From Rossellomorea vietnamensis (GTDB lineage Bacteria > Bacillota > Bacilli > Bacillales > Bacillaceae_B), in assembly GCF_008180415.1 (NCBI RefSeq), contig NZ_VTEI01000006.1:149203-213202 (forward strand): DNA of 64,000 bases, given 5' to 3'. Below the pieces are notes generated by a model, which saw only the letters and a program-made list of their open reading frames with translations, did no database searches and was not told the origin of the DNA. The translations under genes and the position numbers were made by a program. This document shows, piece by piece, positions 38,751-47,957 of this stretch. The stretch's first letter is position 1. Each line of letters begins with the position of its first letter.

Positions 38751-39619
38751 CAGACGTTCCTCCTGAACAGAAGCCGTTTCAAATTAGAAACAAAACCTTT
38801 TTTCCCGGCAGGTGTAAATGTCGTGATTCCTGCAAGATACTGTCTCAGCAGCCGGTTCAATGACAGGACAATTGACGACTGAGGATAAGAGTTAAGCAAA
38901 GGGACCTGCCTAGTGACTGCTTTCCTTACTGCAGTATCTTCCGGCAGCACCCCGAATAGATGTACTTCTGTATTCAGGAATTTTGACATTGCCTGCTTCA
39001 GCCTGTTCAAAGTGTCCGTTCCCTCTTGTTCAGTTTCCGCTCTATTGCAAATCAGGTAAAACTGCTTGCCGCTGTCTTTTAAGTAAATAAACTTCATCAT
39101 GGAATAGGCATCCGTCACAGCAGTAGGCTCAGGTGTTGTCACCACAAAAATATCTTCCACTGCCATAAGGATCTCCATCGTATGCTGGGCAGCACCGGCA
39201 CCCATATCAAAAACAATATAATCATAGGATTGAGTGAGTTCTGATAGAGCAGTTAAAAACCTTTCAACATCCTCTTCATCCCACTCCATAATACTCTGCA
39301 GCCCGTTTCCTCCGCTTATATAGGAGGCTCCCTCTTCATCATGGTAGATAATATCTTCTATATTGGAAAAAGGATCATTGATGAAATCAGCAATTGTTTT
39401 ATCCGGCTGCCTTCCCAGTATGATATGAATATTCCCCATACCGATATCAAGATCGAAAAGAAGCACTTTTTTACCTTCTTTCTGAAGCGCAAGTGAAAAA
39501 TTCACCGCAAAGTTCGTTTTCCCTACGCCTCCTTTGCCGCTGACTACAGCAATAGTTTTGGCGTTCCTTGATTGTGCTTCCAGTATCTTAAGCCTTAGAC
39601 TTTGTGCTTGATCTTTCAT
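38750..39619 (-). CDS. flhG: Flagellar number regulator FlhG (YlxH, MinD-like ATPase)
   Basis: A 289-residue MinD/ParA-type ATPase. The deviant Walker A motif VSGKGGVGKTNFAVNFS lies near residue 27, with the conserved DLDIGMGNIHI and VFDMGAG blocks, and the C-terminal region likely holds the membrane-targeting helix (LSLNRLLRQYLAG). FlhG stimulates FlhF GTPase through an N-terminal helix (DQAQSLRLKI region) and helps set flagellar number and pattern. The start overlaps the flhF stop by four bases (ATGA). Confidence 0.96.
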   Translation of the reverse strand: MKDQAQSLRLKILEAQSRNAKTIAVVSGKGGVGKTNFAVNFSLALQKEGKKVLLFDLDIGMGNIHIILGRQPDKTIADFINDPFSNIEDIIYHDEEGASYISGGNGLQSIMEWDEEDVERFLTALSELTQSYDYIVFDMGAGAAQHTMEILMAVEDIFVVTTPEPTAVTDAYSMMKFIYLKDSGKQFYLICNRAETEQEGTDTLNRLKQAMSKFLNTEVHLFGVLPEDTAVRKAVTRQVPLLNSYPQSSIVLSLNRLLRQYLAGITTFTPAGKKGFVSNLKRLLFRRNV

Positions 39620-40764
39620 TCAGGGGCACCTTCCATCACTAAATCAATGATTTGTTTAGAAGATGCTTCTGATATATCTTCCGGCACACTTTGGCCGGCA
39701 GTTAAATAAGCCGCGCCCTTCTCTTCGTTTCTTATAAGATTGTACATGGTTCCATAACTGGAAGTTTCATCAACCTTGGAAAAAATGAACTTTTCAATTG
39801 GAACAGTGGAGAAATTTTTTATAATGCCACGTAAATCTTTTTCTTTTGCTGTCAAGGATAATACAAGAAATGTTTCCATATCTTTTTTAAAATCTATGAT
39901 TTTTTCCAGATCTTTAACGTACTTCTCTTCTCTGAAATTCCGGCCGGCAGTATCAATGAATACAACATCATAATCGGCGAATTTATCTATCGCCTTCTGA
40001 AAGTCTTCAAGCTTGTATACTACTTCCAGCGGAACATTCAATAATTGGGCATATGTCTTTAATTGTTCTATAGCAGCAATTCTGTAAGTATCCGTAGTGA
40101 TGAATGCGATTTTTTTCCGTTTTTCAAGAACGGCTTCAGACGCTATTTTCGCAAGAGTGGTTGTCTTGCCGACTCCAGTAGGTCCAATGACATTGACATA
40201 TTTTTTGCGGTAACTCATTCCTCCGAAATCGAAGCCGTGCAACTTCCCATGTAGAAATTCAAAAAGAGCTGTCTTCAGTTCACTATTAGAAGCCTCTTTA
40301 TTTTCATTAAGAGCTGCTAAATGCTCTGCTGCTTCAAAAGTATACTTTTCGTCGATATCCTGATCTTCCAGATACAAGAGAAGGGTTCGGATGTTTTCGG
40401 GATAATGTCCAAATCCATCCTTTGTTTTAAAGTGTCTTACGATACTTTGAAGCTCTGTGATTTCCTTTTTCAGCTCCTGTGTACCGTTTCCAGTTTCTTT
40501 CATAAGGGGTGCTTTCATAACGGGTGGTGAGGACTGTTCTTTAATTTCTATTGATCTATACTGCGGTCGTTTTTCCCTTGCCGTTTGGTTTGAATTAGGG
40601 TCAATTGCTGCAATCACTTCGATATTCTTCTTTTTGAATAACCCCAGGAAACCTCCCGTGTAAATGATCTTGGAATTTAATATAACAGCACCCTCACCCA
40701 ATTCCGCCCGGATATTTTTCATAGCTTCCGGCATGGTAGGCGCAATAATTTTTTTTACTTTCAT
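39616..40764 (-). CDS. flhF: Flagellar biosynthesis GTPase FlhF (SRP-like)
   Basis: A 382-residue SRP-type GTPase that marks flagellar sites. The N-terminal B domain opens MKVKKIIAPTMPEAMKNIR, the linker is polar, and the NG domain carries GPTGVGKTTTLAKIASEA, the DTYRIAAIEQL and VFIDTAGRN blocks and the TKxD-equivalent FSKVDET. It overlaps flhA by four bases and flhG by four, so the three are translated in a chain. Confidence 0.96.
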   Translation of the reverse strand: MKVKKIIAPTMPEAMKNIRAELGEGAVILNSKIIYTGGFLGLFKKKNIEVIAAIDPNSNQTAREKRPQYRSIEIKEQSSPPVMKAPLMKETGNGTQELKKEITELQSIVRHFKTKDGFGHYPENIRTLLLYLEDQDIDEKYTFEAAEHLAALNENKEASNSELKTALFEFLHGKLHGFDFGGMSYRKKYVNVIGPTGVGKTTTLAKIASEAVLEKRKKIAFITTDTYRIAAIEQLKTYAQLLNVPLEVVYKLEDFQKAIDKFADYDVVFIDTAGRNFREEKYVKDLEKIIDFKKDMETFLVLSLTAKEKDLRGIIKNFSTVPIEKFIFSKVDETSSYGTMYNLIRNEEKGAAYLTAGQSVPEDISEASSKQIIDLVMEGAPE

Positions 40765-42797
40765 TCGATATTCACCAACCCTAAACTCTGGACTTCAACG
40801 TTCGCCTCTAATTCATTGTAAGAGAGCGTCGGTACTTGAGGGAAGTACCTTTCAATCAACTGCCTCACATACATCCTGATGGCAGGGGAACATAAAATAA
40901 TGGGTGATTCTTCCACAAGGGACAACTGCTCCACTTGGGAGGCAAGCGCCTCCAGGACTCTCTGGGAATCGTTAGGATCCATCGATAGATAGTTGCCATG
41001 TTCTGTCTGTTGAACAGCATCAGCAATAAGTTTTTCGATTCTTCCAGACAGGGTGACCACTTTAAGGCTGCCTCCCTGATCAACATATTGTGCAGTGATT
41101 TGTCTTGCCAGTGCCTGCCTGACATACTCTGCCAATAAATCTGTATCAGAGCTCATTTTCCCATAGTCAGCCAAGGTCTCGAAAATGATCGGAAGGTTCC
41201 GGATGGAAACATTCTCTTTTAATAGTTTCGCAAGAACTTTTTGTACTTCGCCAACAGACAAAGGACTCGGAGTAACTTCTTCCACAAGTATAGGATAGGA
41301 TTCCTGAAGGTGATCGATGAGCTGCTTCGTCTCCTGTCTTCCAAGCAATTCATGTGCATTATTCTTGATCACTTCAGTGATATGTGTGGAAACAACTGAA
41401 GGTGGGTCTACCACTGTGTAACCGAAAATCTCGGCCTGCTCTTTCATATCTTCGCCAATCCACTTGGCCGGAAGACCAAAGGAAGGTTCAACTGTATCGA
41501 TACCTTCTATAGACTCATCTTCCACTCCAGGGCTCATGGCTAAGTAGTGGTCCAGCAGCAGTTCCCCCCTGGCCATTTCGTTCCCTTTAATTTTCAGCCT
41601 GTATTCATTGGGCTGTAATTGGATATTATCCCTTATGCGTACGACAGGAATGACCAATCCAAGTTCTATCGCCAGCTGTCTTCGAATCATGACAACCCGG
41701 TCAAGGAGATCGCCTCCTTGGTTGGCATCGGCTAACGGTATTAGACCGTAACCGAATTCAAACTCAATCGGATCCACATTCAACAAGCTGACCACGCTCT
41801 CAGGGCTTTTCATTTCATCCTGTTCTCTCTCTTCTTCCATTTCAATGAGGTCTTCTTCATCTTCTTTTGGTGCCCGGGACAGCATATATCCGCCAATTCC
41901 AAGAGCAGCAGCTACTGGTATGGTCAAAATATCGTTAATTGGAGTAAATAACCCCAGAAGAAAAATGGTGGCTCCGGATACATAAAGCATCGGCGGAAAA
42001 GCCAGAAGCTGATTCATGATATCCTGTCCGAGGTTTCCATCAGAGGCTGCCCTGGTCACAACAATACCGGTTGCGGTTGAAATCAAAAGGGCTGGAATCT
42101 GGCTGACGATTCCATCTCCCACTGTCAATAATGAATAGCGTGTGGCCGCCTCTCCTATCGGCAGTCCCTGCTGGGTCATCCCTATGATGATTCCAAAAAT
42201 CAAGTTCATCATCACGATAATGATCCCGGCAATCGCATCTCCTTTGACAAACTTAGAAGCACCATCCATCGCTCCATAGAAGTCTGCTTCGCTGCTTACT
42301 TTTTCCCTGCGCGCCCTGGCATCATGTTCAGAAATGATCCCGGCGTTCAGGTCTGCATCTATACTCATCTGCTTACCCGGCATGGCATCAAGAGTGAATC
42401 TTGCCGCGACCTCGGAAACCCGCTCAGAACCTTTGGTAATAACGACAAATTGGATAATGATTAAGATAATGAATACTACAAGTCCTACCAGGACATTTCC
42501 CCCGACTACAAAAGTTCCGAAGGTTTCTACTACATCTCCCGCTTCCCCGTTACTGAGAATGGAACGGGTTGTTGACACATTCAGTCCCAGCCTGAACAGT
42601 GTCAATAGCAGCAGCAATGAGGGAAATATGGCAAATTGCAGCGGCTCATTCATATTCATCGAAATCAGAAGAACCAAGAGCGCCAAGGAAATATTAATAA
42701 TGATCAGTACACTTAACAGCCAAGGCGGAAAAGGAATGATAAGCATAGCTACTATAAGAATAACACTGGATAAAACGGATAAATCTCTTACTGACAT
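40761..42797 (-). CDS. flhA: Flagellar export gate protein FlhA
   Basis: A 678-residue FlhA, nonameric gate of the flagellar type III export apparatus. About seven or eight membrane segments fill the first 310 residues, with the cytoplasmic FHIPEP loop (RVSEVAARFTLDAMPGKQMS), and the C-terminal cytosolic domain binds chaperone-substrate complexes. The start MSVRDLSVLSS is preferred because AGGAGG is eight bases from it; the upstream ATG is only two bases from that site. Length matches B. subtilis FlhA (677). Confidence 0.97.
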   Translation of the reverse strand: MSVRDLSVLSSVILIVAMLIIPFPPWLLSVLIIINISLALLVLLISMNMNEPLQFAIFPSLLLLLTLFRLGLNVSTTRSILSNGEAGDVVETFGTFVVGGNVLVGLVVFIILIIIQFVVITKGSERVSEVAARFTLDAMPGKQMSIDADLNAGIISEHDARARREKVSSEADFYGAMDGASKFVKGDAIAGIIIVMMNLIFGIIIGMTQQGLPIGEAATRYSLLTVGDGIVSQIPALLISTATGIVVTRAASDGNLGQDIMNQLLAFPPMLYVSGATIFLLGLFTPINDILTIPVAAALGIGGYMLSRAPKEDEEDLIEMEEEREQDEMKSPESVVSLLNVDPIEFEFGYGLIPLADANQGGDLLDRVVMIRRQLAIELGLVIPVVRIRDNIQLQPNEYRLKIKGNEMARGELLLDHYLAMSPGVEDESIEGIDTVEPSFGLPAKWIGEDMKEQAEIFGYTVVDPPSVVSTHITEVIKNNAHELLGRQETKQLIDHLQESYPILVEEVTPSPLSVGEVQKVLAKLLKENVSIRNLPIIFETLADYGKMSSDTDLLAEYVRQALARQITAQYVDQGGSLKVVTLSGRIEKLIADAVQQTEHGNYLSMDPNDSQRVLEALASQVEQLSLVEESPIILCSPAIRMYVRQLIERYFPQVPTLSYNELEANVEVQSLGLVNIE

Positions 42798-42822
42798 CTG
42801 CATTCCCTCCTAACTTAAGCTG

Positions 42823-43905
42823 TTACAGCTGATTTTTCATCCTGTAAACATAGGCCAGAATTTCGGCCACTGCCTTAAAAAACTCTTCTGGTATCGCATC
42901 GCCTATTTCGGCACTGTCATATAGTGACCGTGCCAGCGGCCGGTTTTCTACCATAATGACATCATTTTCACTGGCAATGAATTTAATTTTCTGAGCTAGA
43001 TAATCGACCCCTTTTGCCACGACATAAGGAGCATCGGATTGGCTTTCATCATACTTCAATGCGATGGCAAAGTGGGTCGGATTGGTAATGACGACATCTG
43101 CTTCAGGCACTTCCTGCATCATCCGCCTCATCGCCATTTCCCTCTGTCTTTGCTTTATCTTAGATTTGATGAGGGGATCTCCCTCACTGTTTTTATGTTC
43201 ATCTTTGATATCCTGTTTGGACATCCGGATATTTTTTTCAAAATCATATTTTTGATATAGATAGTCAAAAACGGATAAAAACAGAAGGGCCAATGAAGCA
43301 GCAATACCCATTTGTACTGTCAGCGACGCCATTGTCGCTAACGAGTCATGGGCGGATTTAAATGAAAGCAGCAATACTTCATCAATATTTAACCATAAAA
43401 TGACAAACGTTATGGCACCAACAAATCCGATTTTCAATATCGACTTCAACAATTCGACTATTGCTCTTAGAGAGAATATCCGTTTTGCCCCTTTGATTGG
43501 ATCAATTTTTTCAAGCTTTGGCTGCAAGGGTTCTCCAGTGAACATGACACCGACTTGAACATAATTAGAGAAAACGCCTGCAAGCAAAGCGACCAGCATG
43601 ATAGGCCCGAGCAATATTGCAACCTGCTGCAATACTTCCATCACAATCAACATAAAGGAATCTTGAGTAAGGTCCATCATCATATAATCCTGAAAAGAAG
43701 TACGGAATAAATCAAAAACGATATTTCCTATATAGGAAGCAGTAAAAGTCAAAAATAAAAATACAGCAAGTAAAATGACAGCTGTATTCACATCCTGGCT
43801 CTTCGCTGTTTGTCCCTTCTTCCTTGAATCCTGGCGTTTTTTCGGTGTAGCTTTTTCAGTTTTTTCACCTGCAAAATACTGCAGATCAAGGGAAAGCAAA
43901 TTCAA
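42823..43905 (-). CDS. flhB: Flagellar export specificity switch FlhB
   Basis: A 360-residue FlhB. Four membrane segments are followed by a cytoplasmic domain with the autocleavage motif NPTHFAIALKY (cleavage between Asn and Pro), which changes export from rod/hook to filament substrates. The N-terminus KTEKATPKKRQDSRKKGQ is typical. It lies between fliR and flhA with 1- and 25-bp gaps. Confidence 0.97.
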   Translation of the reverse strand: MNLLSLDLQYFAGEKTEKATPKKRQDSRKKGQTAKSQDVNTAVILLAVFLFLTFTASYIGNIVFDLFRTSFQDYMMMDLTQDSFMLIVMEVLQQVAILLGPIMLVALLAGVFSNYVQVGVMFTGEPLQPKLEKIDPIKGAKRIFSLRAIVELLKSILKIGFVGAITFVILWLNIDEVLLLSFKSAHDSLATMASLTVQMGIAASLALLFLSVFDYLYQKYDFEKNIRMSKQDIKDEHKNSEGDPLIKSKIKQRQREMAMRRMMQEVPEADVVITNPTHFAIALKYDESQSDAPYVVAKGVDYLAQKIKFIASENDVIMVENRPLARSLYDSAEIGDAIPEEFFKAVAEILAYVYRMKNQL

Positions 43906-43906
43906 T

Positions 43907-44683
43907 TCAAGCGCCTCCGATAATTTTCATAAGATCTCTCATGGTGTAAACCATCAATTCAAACATTTGCTGCATAACCGTCATCATGGCACCAAGCACA
44001 ATGAATAAAACCAGGAAGCTGACTGCAATTTTAATAGGGAACCCCACTACGAAGATGTTAAGCTGAGGGACAGTCCTTGCCACTATTCCTAACGCAACGT
44101 CTACCAGAAAGAGTGTAGCTACAACAGGAATCGACATTTGAAAAGCTATGATAAACACAGAGTTAAAAGTTTTCACAACATATTCTGTCAGGTTCTCATT
44201 TCCGAGAGGAATCCATGGCTGATCGATTGGAATAAACTGATAACTGTAAAATACACCATCGAGAAGCAGGTGATGCCCATCGAGAGCCAGCAAAAGCAAA
44301 AGAGCAAAAGTATATAGATACTGCCCAACCAGCGGGGATTGAGCTCCGGTCTGCGGATCAATGACATTGGCTATGGCAAACCCCATTTGAAAATCGATGA
44401 AGCTGCCTGCAACCTGTATGGCCGCTATGATCATGTAAGCTGTGAATCCGATCAAAAGGCCAATTAAAGCTTCTTTCACAATCAAAAGAAAATAGGCCGC
44501 GTCAATTACCATCGGAGAGGCATCAATAGAATAATACATAATCCAGGCAATCACACCGGAGAAACCGATTCGGTGCTGTGCCGGAATGGATCTATATGAA
44601 AATAGCGGAAGGGTCACAAAGAAAGCAGAAACCCTTGTAAAAACTAATAGAAAGATAGACAGATTTGGAATCAATTCTTCCAT
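43907..44683 (-). CDS. fliR: Flagellar export apparatus protein FliR
   Basis: A 258-residue integral membrane protein of the FliPQR core channel. Hydrophobic segments run through almost the entire length and the conserved LPLFSYRSIPAQHRIGFSG and FQMGFAIANVIDPQTGAQSP-type loops are present. It follows fliQ by 5 bp and nearly abuts flhB. Confidence 0.95.
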   Translation of the reverse strand: MEELIPNLSIFLLVFTRVSAFFVTLPLFSYRSIPAQHRIGFSGVIAWIMYYSIDASPMVIDAAYFLLIVKEALIGLLIGFTAYMIIAAIQVAGSFIDFQMGFAIANVIDPQTGAQSPLVGQYLYTFALLLLLALDGHHLLLDGVFYSYQFIPIDQPWIPLGNENLTEYVVKTFNSVFIIAFQMSIPVVATLFLVDVALGIVARTVPQLNIFVVGFPIKIAVSFLVLFIVLGAMMTVMQQMFELMVYTMRDLMKIIGGA

Positions 44684-44688
44684 TTCAG

Positions 44689-44958
44689 TTATCCTACAAA
44701 CCTGTTTAAATTTGAGAAGATTTCAGATGTATATGTGACCATTTTAGTAAGCATCCACGGGCCGAAAAAGACAACACCAACAAGGACTGCGACAATCTTC
44801 GGGATAAACGCCAGAGTCTGTTCCTGAATCTGAGTGGTTGCCTGAAAAATACTGACAACGAGACCGACAACCAAGGCAAGCAAAAGCAACGGACCGCAAA
44901 TCACCAATGTTGTATAGACTCCTCTTTCAGCTAAAGCAATTACCGATTCTACATTCAT
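44689..44958 (-). CDS. fliQ: Flagellar export apparatus protein FliQ
   Basis: An 89-residue protein with two membrane helices (about 16-38 and 52-75), as expected for FliQ of the FliPQR channel. The conserved loop VSIFQATTQIQEQTLAFIPK joins them. It lies between fliP and fliR in the usual order. Confidence 0.95.
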   Translation of the reverse strand: MNVESVIALAERGVYTTLVICGPLLLLALVVGLVVSIFQATTQIQEQTLAFIPKIVAVLVGVVFFGPWMLTKMVTYTSEIFSNLNRFVG

Positions 44959-44972
44959 AGTTATTCACCTAC

Positions 44973-45638
44973 TTAAAAGCTTTGCAGCAGTGATTTGACG
45001 ACCAGATACCAGCCGTCTACCAAGACGAAAAGCAAAATTTTGAACGGCAAAGATATCATAACCGGAGGAAGCATCATCATCCCCATGGACATCAGTACAC
45101 TGGCAACGACCATATCAATGACAAGAAAGGGAATAAAAATCATAAACCCGATCTGGAAAGCCGTCTTAATTTCACTTAAAGCAAAAGCGGGTACGAGAGC
45201 TGTCAATGGAATGTCCTCAATGGATTCGGGCCTTTCTGCACCAGAGTAATTCAGGAACAGTTCAAGGTCTTTCTGCCTCGTATGCTTACTCATGAAATCC
45301 TTAAACGGCATAGCTGCATTATCATAGGCTTCCTCCAGGTTGATTTCCTCATTGAATAAAGGAGTCAAAGCCGTTTCATTTACTTCCTGAAAGGTCGGTG
45401 CCATGATGAAAAATGTCAAGAAAAGCGCTAATCCCATCAAAACCTGATTAGGGGGCATCTGCTGTGTGGCCAATGAGGTTCTGACAAATGACAGCACGAT
45501 GACAATCCTGGTAAACGAAGTCATTAATATCAGGATACTCGGAGCAATGGAAAGGACAGTAAAGAGCAGCAGAAGTTTTACAGATGTTGAAACAGAATCG
45601 GGGGAAGTTGAATTAAAAAACTCCATGAACTCATTCAT
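44973..45638 (-). CDS. fliP: Flagellar export apparatus protein FliP
   Basis: A 221-residue FliP, pentameric core of the export channel. Signature blocks are LLLLFTVLSIAPSILILMTS, FTRIVIVLSFVRTSL, PPNQVLMGLALFLTFFIMAP and the C-terminal GFMIFIPFLVIDMVVASVLM. No long signal peptide is seen, as in other Bacillus FliP proteins. It overlaps fliO by eight bases. Confidence 0.96.
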   Translation of the reverse strand: MNEFMEFFNSTSPDSVSTSVKLLLLFTVLSIAPSILILMTSFTRIVIVLSFVRTSLATQQMPPNQVLMGLALFLTFFIMAPTFQEVNETALTPLFNEEINLEEAYDNAAMPFKDFMSKHTRQKDLELFLNYSGAERPESIEDIPLTALVPAFALSEIKTAFQIGFMIFIPFLVIDMVVASVLMSMGMMMLPPVMISLPFKILLFVLVDGWYLVVKSLLQSF

Positions 45639-46308
45639 TGTTATCCTTCTCCCTGCTGTTAAGATCTTTAAGCATCTTTTTTCTGCCTTTCCTTACATCA
45701 TCTATCTGCGATTTCAGCAATGCTTGAAATGACTGCTCTTCTTTGGGTTTATCAGAAGAAATACCGGACTTCTTGCCCAGCCATTGAGTTAAAAGGTCCT
45801 TTTGCTGCTGCAGCCCTTGAGATTTATCTTCATAGTAGTGAAGTATCTCTGCTTTTTCCTCTGACCCGTCAATTTCCTTCAATAGTTGAATGTCTTCCCC
45901 TACACCGAGGATCAGGATCCTTTCACCAACCTTAACGAGCTGCACGGAGCGGTTTCCTCCGAGTGCGGTTCCTCCCAGGTTATGAATCAACTTGGTCTGC
46001 TGAAATGATTTGCTTCTTTGATTGATAAATTTGAGTAAAAAATAAATTAAAGCAATAACAAATACAAGCGCAAAGATCATTTTCATGTAGTCCATGGCTG
46101 TTACACCTGTGGCGGGCTGGGGATTGCTGATGGTATTTTGTTCTGCTGCAGGCTGTTCTTCTTCATTACGCTCATCGGACTGTTCCAAGTAGTCTTTCAC
46201 AGTTCCATCAACCCCTGCATATACTGGAAGGTTTCCAGTCATATGCAGAGCAGCTATAAAAGCAATAATGAAAAAAAGCTTCCTAGATATGTTTCTCAAA
46301 AAAAGCAC
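45631..46308 (-). CDS. fliO: Flagellar protein FliO (FliZ), export apparatus assembly factor
   Basis: A 225-residue protein with an N-terminal signal-like hydrophobic stretch (10-31), an extracytoplasmic acidic region, one membrane helix (about 76-95, MIFALVFVIALIYFLLKF) and a cytoplasmic tail with the FliO signature LGGNRSVQLVKVGERILILGVG. It helps assemble the FliP ring. B. subtilis FliO/FliZ (219) has the same design. It lies between cheY and fliP. Confidence 0.92.
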   Translation of the reverse strand: MLFLRNISRKLFFIIAFIAALHMTGNLPVYAGVDGTVKDYLEQSDERNEEEQPAAEQNTISNPQPATGVTAMDYMKMIFALVFVIALIYFLLKFINQRSKSFQQTKLIHNLGGTALGGNRSVQLVKVGERILILGVGEDIQLLKEIDGSEEKAEILHYYEDKSQGLQQQKDLLTQWLGKKSGISSDKPKEEQSFQALLKSQIDDVRKGRKKMLKDLNSREKDNNE

Positions 46309-46375
46309 CTTCTCTATAATTCTCTTGCTTGCGCGGCTTGTAATAGTACATCATCTATCAACCTTTTAAATTTGT

Positions 46376-46738
46376 TTAACTTAACGCTTTTTGAATAGCT
46401 TCAATGACACGGTCCGCCTGGAATGGCTTAACGATGAAGTCCTTGGCACCGGCCTGGATGGCATCGATGACCATCGCCTGCTGGCCCATTGCAGAACACA
46501 TGATGATTTTGGCATTCCCATCTATTGCTTTTATTTCTTTAAGAGCTGCAATGCCATCTTTTTCTGGCATTGTAATATCCATGGTAACCAAATCAGGGTT
46601 CAACTCTTTAAATTTCTCCACTGCCTGATTGCCGTCCGCTGCTTCTCCAACAACCTCAAAGCCGTTCTTGGAAAGAATATCCTTGATCATCATTCTCATA
46701 AATGCCGCATCGTCAACTATTAAAATTCTATTTGCCAT
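46376..46738 (-). CDS. cheY: Chemotaxis response regulator CheY
   Basis: A 120-residue single-domain response regulator. The acid pocket is DD at 9-10, the phosphoacceptor is Asp54 in VTMDITMPEKDG, and the switch residues and Lys (FIVKPFQ) are present. CheY-P binds FliM and FliY at the switch and favours counterclockwise rotation in B. subtilis. Lying directly downstream of fliY, the switch phosphatase, fits its function. Confidence 0.97.
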   Translation of the reverse strand: MANRILIVDDAAFMRMMIKDILSKNGFEVVGEAADGNQAVEKFKELNPDLVTMDITMPEKDGIAALKEIKAIDGNAKIIMCSAMGQQAMVIDAIQAGAKDFIVKPFQADRVIEAIQKALS

Positions 46739-46754
46739 TTTCTTTTCCCCCGTT

Positions 46755-47957
46755 TTACTTCAATTTTTTTAATCTATCAGATTGACTGACAATGTCTGTA
46801 ATTCTTACTCCAAAGTTTTCATCAATAACAACCACTTCGCCTTTAGCTATGAGTCTGCTGTTTACCAGGACATCGACCGGTTCGCCGGCAAGCTTATCGA
46901 GTTCAATAATCGAGCCTGAAGATAACTCAAGAATATCTTTAACGGAACGATTCGTCCTGCCAAGCTCCACTGTCACATTCAATGGAATATCCAGGAGCAT
47001 GTCCAGGTTTTTGCTTTCTGACTTATGAACCGGTGCCTGATCAAAGCTTGAGAATGATGCAGGCTGGACATTGACCGGCTGTTCATTCATCTGGCTTCCT
47101 CCAAAGTGCTGAGGCTGCGTCCTTTCAGGTGCCTGATAAACTGGTGTTTCGTTGAAAGGGTCCGGCTGACTATAAGACGTTGCCATTTGTGGTTCAACAT
47201 TCGGGTTCGTGTTATTCTGCTCGGCATTGCCCTGTTCCATTATATCGGAATTTGTCGAAGAAGTGTCGCTATTATTTGTTAATTCTTCGACAAGCTGTTT
47301 AGCAAATGGTAAAGGCAGCAGTTGCATAATGTTGGAATCAATCAGATTTCCCACCTTTAATGTGAAAGAAATCTTTGTCAGCAAATCTTGTTCAGGAATG
47401 TTTTCGGCACCTTCCCCTTTAGGGAGATACATCATATCAACTGTTGGAGGGGAAATATCCACCCTTTTACTAAATACTGTCGACATGGAAGTTGCAGCAG
47501 AACCCATCATTTGGTTCATTGCTTCCTGAACGGCACTTACTTGTATTTCGCCAAGGTCTGCTGAAGGACTTAACCCATCTCCCCCCAGCATCAAGTCAGC
47601 TATAATGGCTGCATCTTCCTGCTTTATGACCAGGAGGTTGGCACCAGAAAAGCCTTCTGTATATTGAACCTGGATAGCCACATAAGGATGCGGAAAGTCA
47701 TCTTCCAACCTGCTTCTTTCCAGGATGGATACCTTCGGTGTGGTAATTTCGACCTTTTGGTTCAGCAGGGTAGAGAGCGCCGTTGCTGAACTGCCAAATG
47801 AAATATTCCCAATTTCCCCCAAGGCGTCCTGTTCAAACTCACTCAAGTACTCTTCAACATTTAACTTTTGAGAAGAAGCTGGTTCCTTTTCTTCGCTGGC
47901 TGTGCCTCTCAACAGGGCATCTATTTCGTCTTGTGATAACATATCATCACTCATCAT
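46755..47957 (-). CDS. fliY: Flagellar switch protein and CheY-P phosphatase FliY
   Basis: A 400-residue protein. The N-terminal peptide (LSQDEIDALLRG) binds CheY-P, the CheC-like domain has two phosphatase helices (LGEIGNISFGSSATALSTLL and EAMNQMMGSAATSM), a Gln/Pro/Asn-rich linker spans about 215-315, and the C-terminal SpoA/FliN domain (LDIPLNVTVELGRT onward) builds the C ring. The linker accounts for the extra length over B. subtilis (378). It overlaps fliM by 11 bases. Confidence 0.96.
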   Translation of the reverse strand: MMSDDMLSQDEIDALLRGTASEEKEPASSQKLNVEEYLSEFEQDALGEIGNISFGSSATALSTLLNQKVEITTPKVSILERSRLEDDFPHPYVAIQVQYTEGFSGANLLVIKQEDAAIIADLMLGGDGLSPSADLGEIQVSAVQEAMNQMMGSAATSMSTVFSKRVDISPPTVDMMYLPKGEGAENIPEQDLLTKISFTLKVGNLIDSNIMQLLPLPFAKQLVEELTNNSDTSSTNSDIMEQGNAEQNNTNPNVEPQMATSYSQPDPFNETPVYQAPERTQPQHFGGSQMNEQPVNVQPASFSSFDQAPVHKSESKNLDMLLDIPLNVTVELGRTNRSVKDILELSSGSIIELDKLAGEPVDVLVNSRLIAKGEVVVIDENFGVRITDIVSQSDRLKKLK